Assembly (NCBI GenBank): GCA_934693165.1
Contig: CAKUUX010000010.1
Coordinates: forward strand, 20,381 to 84,380
Length of the DNA stretch: 64,000 bases
DNA from: an uncultured Candidatus Melainabacteria bacterium
GTDB lineage: Bacteria > Cyanobacteriota > Vampirovibrionia > Gastranaerophilales > Gastranaerophilaceae
Reading direction: 5' to 3'
Below the pieces are notes generated by a model that saw only the letters and a list, made by a program, of their open reading frames with translations, ran no database searches and was not told the DNA's origin. Of this stretch, positions 62,426 through 64,000 are shown one piece after another; position 1 is the first letter of the stretch; each line of letters begins with the position of its first letter. Both the position numbers and the translations under genes were made by a program.

Positions 62426-62513
62426 AATCGCTCCTTTTTGTTATTTCATAAATGTTACTGCCTAATTATAAACAAGAAAAATAACCTTTTCAAGTGGGTT
62501 GGATTAATTATAT

Positions 62514-63809
62514 TTAGTATTTGCAAGCCTCAATCCATCTGTTTATTAAATTATAATCTTGTGTATTGTATTTGCCACCACTTGCAAATTCAGCAAAATA
62601 TTCATCATAAATCTCTTTTTGTTTAAAGAAATCTTCTAAAGCACCTTTTTTATTGTTTAAATAATATCTGCAAACGCCTCTATAAAAATAAGCATCAGGA
62701 AATTTATAAGTAGTGTATTCAAGTTCTTTTGTATAAAAATTTTCTGCTTCTTTATATTTCTTTAATTGGAAATTTGCCGTAGCTAATCTGTCATAAGTTC
62801 TTGTATACTTATCATTACTAGATTTAAAAAATGTTTTTGAGAATATATTATCTTTAAAAAATGTCTCGTCCCATTTTGATTTTGCACCACTTTCTATTAG
62901 TTTGAGTGCTTTGTTTGCAGAGTCTATTTCTTTTTCGTATTGTCCTTGAACTTCATAAATATATGCCTCGTATAAATAGACATTATAGTCGCTTGGTTCT
63001 ATAGTTTTAAGATATTCAACTTTTTCCATTGCGGCTTTATAATTTCCTGCATTTCGTAAATCATCTATATCTCTATAATTTTGGATATACTCCTCATTTT
63101 CTGGCGACATATTAGATGAAGTTAGCATGAAAAATAATGAAAGAAAGAGAAAGAAAAAACTAATTCCCACAAAAATATAGCTAAATATTACAGGTTTTGC
63201 ATTTTTTCTTTTTGAGAGGGGTAATCTTTTTCCGTGAGCTTTGAAGTAGTCAATATCTCTTTTGAGTTCTTCGTCCTTGCTATTAACGGTGTAAGAGAAA
63301 TTTGGTATGTATTTTGATACAGAAATCATATCGAGGATAAATTGATATGCACAGCCAAAAGCGAACTTTGAGGGTTCAACATGAAAAGTGTCTAATCCGT
63401 GAGTCTTTGAATTAATAGTTACTGTATATATTACGTTTAAAAATTGACCTTTTGAATAAGATATACGCTCCATATTCGTTATAATAGAAAAACTTAATAT
63501 ATCAGATAACTTAATTGTTTTTACTTTTTCGACCTTACCTCTTTTTTTATAAACAATTTGCATTAAACCATTTGTAAAAACAAAATAGGCAACATAAATA
63601 TCATTTTTTAAAACTTCTTTAAACCCAAAAACAATTAGAGTACATAAAAGAATGATTAGACTTACTAAATCCCATTTTGCTTTTTCTGAAGTAGCACTTG
63701 CGTCAGCTATAAATAAATAATAAAACAAACCACAGACTGCAATAACAACAAAACATAGTATTCCAAATAATATAGGTGATATACGGCTTTGAACTTTAAT
63801 CTTTTTCAT
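62514..63809 (-). CDS. Membrane protein with C-terminal TPR repeats, unknown
   Basis: A 431-residue protein. Two membrane helices lie near the N-terminus (about 13-33, 45-62), with a PH-like beta domain (about 65-165: VYKKRGKVEKVKTIKLSDILSFSI). A third helix (about 212-232) is followed by three to four TPR-like repeats (GNYKAAMEKVEYLKTIEPSDYNVYLYEAYIY, KKYKEAENFYTKELEYT, AYFYRGVCRYYL). The TPR part would face the opposite side from, or lie beside, the PH-like part. Function unknown. Stands alone upstream of eno. Confidence 0.75.
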   Translation of the reverse strand: MKKIKVQSRISPILFGILCFVVIAVCGLFYYLFIADASATSEKAKWDLVSLIILLCTLIVFGFKEVLKNDIYVAYFVFTNGLMQIVYKKRGKVEKVKTIKLSDILSFSIITNMERISYSKGQFLNVIYTVTINSKTHGLDTFHVEPSKFAFGCAYQFILDMISVSKYIPNFSYTVNSKDEELKRDIDYFKAHGKRLPLSKRKNAKPVIFSYIFVGISFFFLFLSLFFMLTSSNMSPENEEYIQNYRDIDDLRNAGNYKAAMEKVEYLKTIEPSDYNVYLYEAYIYEVQGQYEKEIDSANKALKLIESGAKSKWDETFFKDNIFSKTFFKSSNDKYTRTYDRLATANFQLKKYKEAENFYTKELEYTTYKFPDAYFYRGVCRYYLNNKKGALEDFFKQKEIYDEYFAEFASGGKYNTQDYNLINRWIEACKY

Positions 63810-63836
63810 AGGTTTAATTATAACACTAAAATTTGT

Positions 63837-63891
63837 TGAGCAAGTATGCCCAACCTAAGATTGTCGGCTTAGTAAAGCCGACCTGCTTTTC
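63837..63891. repeat. Two adjacent hairpins, probable dispersed repeat
   Basis: GTTGAGCA-AGTA-TGCCCAAC and GTCGGCTT-AGTA-AAGCCGAC lie 8-10 bases apart on the plus strand. Neither has a clean T tract. GC content is above the local average. Confidence 0.45.
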
Positions 63892-64000
63892 TCCCCAACA
63901 AAAATTCAGCTATTAATAACAACTTTTGACCATATTTTATTGAATAATTTTCACTTAATGAAACAACTTCAAAGACAAATTCTGTTTGAACGTAGTGAGT
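63869..64000 (-). CDS. Possible C-terminal fragment of a gene running off the right edge
   Basis: The minus strand is open from the window edge to TAA at 63869-63871 (43 codons, ending GQKLLLIAEFLLGRKAGRLY). The frame is the longest there and reads like protein, but it ends inside a hairpin and is too short to confirm. Confidence 0.3.
   Translation of the reverse strand, partial: THYVQTEFVFEVVSLSENYSIKYGQKLLLIAEFLLGRKAGRLY

Noticed and set aside
1..64000. CRISPR array or cas genes
   Set aside because: No regularly spaced direct repeats and no Cas-type protein were seen.
63958..64000. Start of a rightward gene at the edge (ATG 63958)
   Set aside because: There is no ribosome site, and only 14 codons are visible in a region that looks like a dispersed repeat.

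Overview
The window is AT-rich, uses the standard bacterial code (TGA ends several intact genes) and mixes housekeeping genes with a flagellar export cluster, a Mur pathway gene and Gram-negative style lipoprotein and secretion genes. The combination of low GC, FliOPQR with an odd FliN-like protein, a protein starting MGLAASQAR, and 27-40 kb surface-type proteins fits a gut cyanobacterial relative (Candidatus Gastranaerophilales / Melainabacteria). That assignment is inference from gene style, not from a marker gene.

Region 1 (1-13.8 kb) is an accessory island. From the left edge: the tail of a truncated gene followed by a Hachiman-type helicase; a complete DpnII-like GATC restriction-modification system (two adenine methyltransferases, an antisense small gene, and the endonuclease); a membrane protein/DGQHR protein pair; a degraded stretch; a small gene that has a diverged inverted copy at 13.3 kb; a DUF3800 protein; a DUF4186 protein divergent from a possible PD-(D/E)XK nuclease; and a Mu-like transposition module (small protein, DDE transposase, AAA+ ATPase, a catalytic-domain-less integrase-like protein, and an HTH gene broken by an in-frame TGA). 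The island lies against the 3' side of tRNA-Leu(GAG).

Region 2 (13.8-29 kb), mostly leftward: signal peptidase I, polyprenyl synthase, lipoate ligase-like protein, TPR protein, Na/Pi cotransporter, ilvN-ilvB, a flagellar filament accessory set (FlaG-like, FliS with an acidic tail, FliT-like), then rightward an MshEN-like protein and asparaginase, argS leftward and mgtE rightward. A large Gly/Ala-rich protein at 27.3 kb sits behind a flagellar sigma-28-like promoter.

Region 3 (29-43 kb): a leftward flagellar export operon fliN-like, fliO, fliP, fliQ (with an extra C-terminal domain), a small pilus/secretin-like exported protein, fliR. Then ychF, a repeat protein, a locus that looks like a type I toxin-antitoxin pair (34-residue hydrophobic peptide, strong antisense promoter, antisense terminator, end-to-end mRNA pairing), a phosphodiester glycosidase, comEC, a second gene with the same sigma-28-like promoter, a GT8 glycosyltransferase and galE.

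Region 4 (43-64 kb): ferritin-like protein, NarL-type regulator, rpoZ-like, purine nucleoside phosphorylase, a glycosyltransferase, a uridine kinase-like enzyme, pgk, a U32 peptidase/RNA hydroxylase, a cytoplasmic-looking HExxH protease, Sfp-type transferase, MscS, rlmH, the RNase P RNA, a parvulin lipoprotein, mfd, a duplicated-motif small protein, murA, eno and a TPR membrane protein. Dispersed repeat fragments containing TCATTGCGAG or related words sit in three intergenic gaps.
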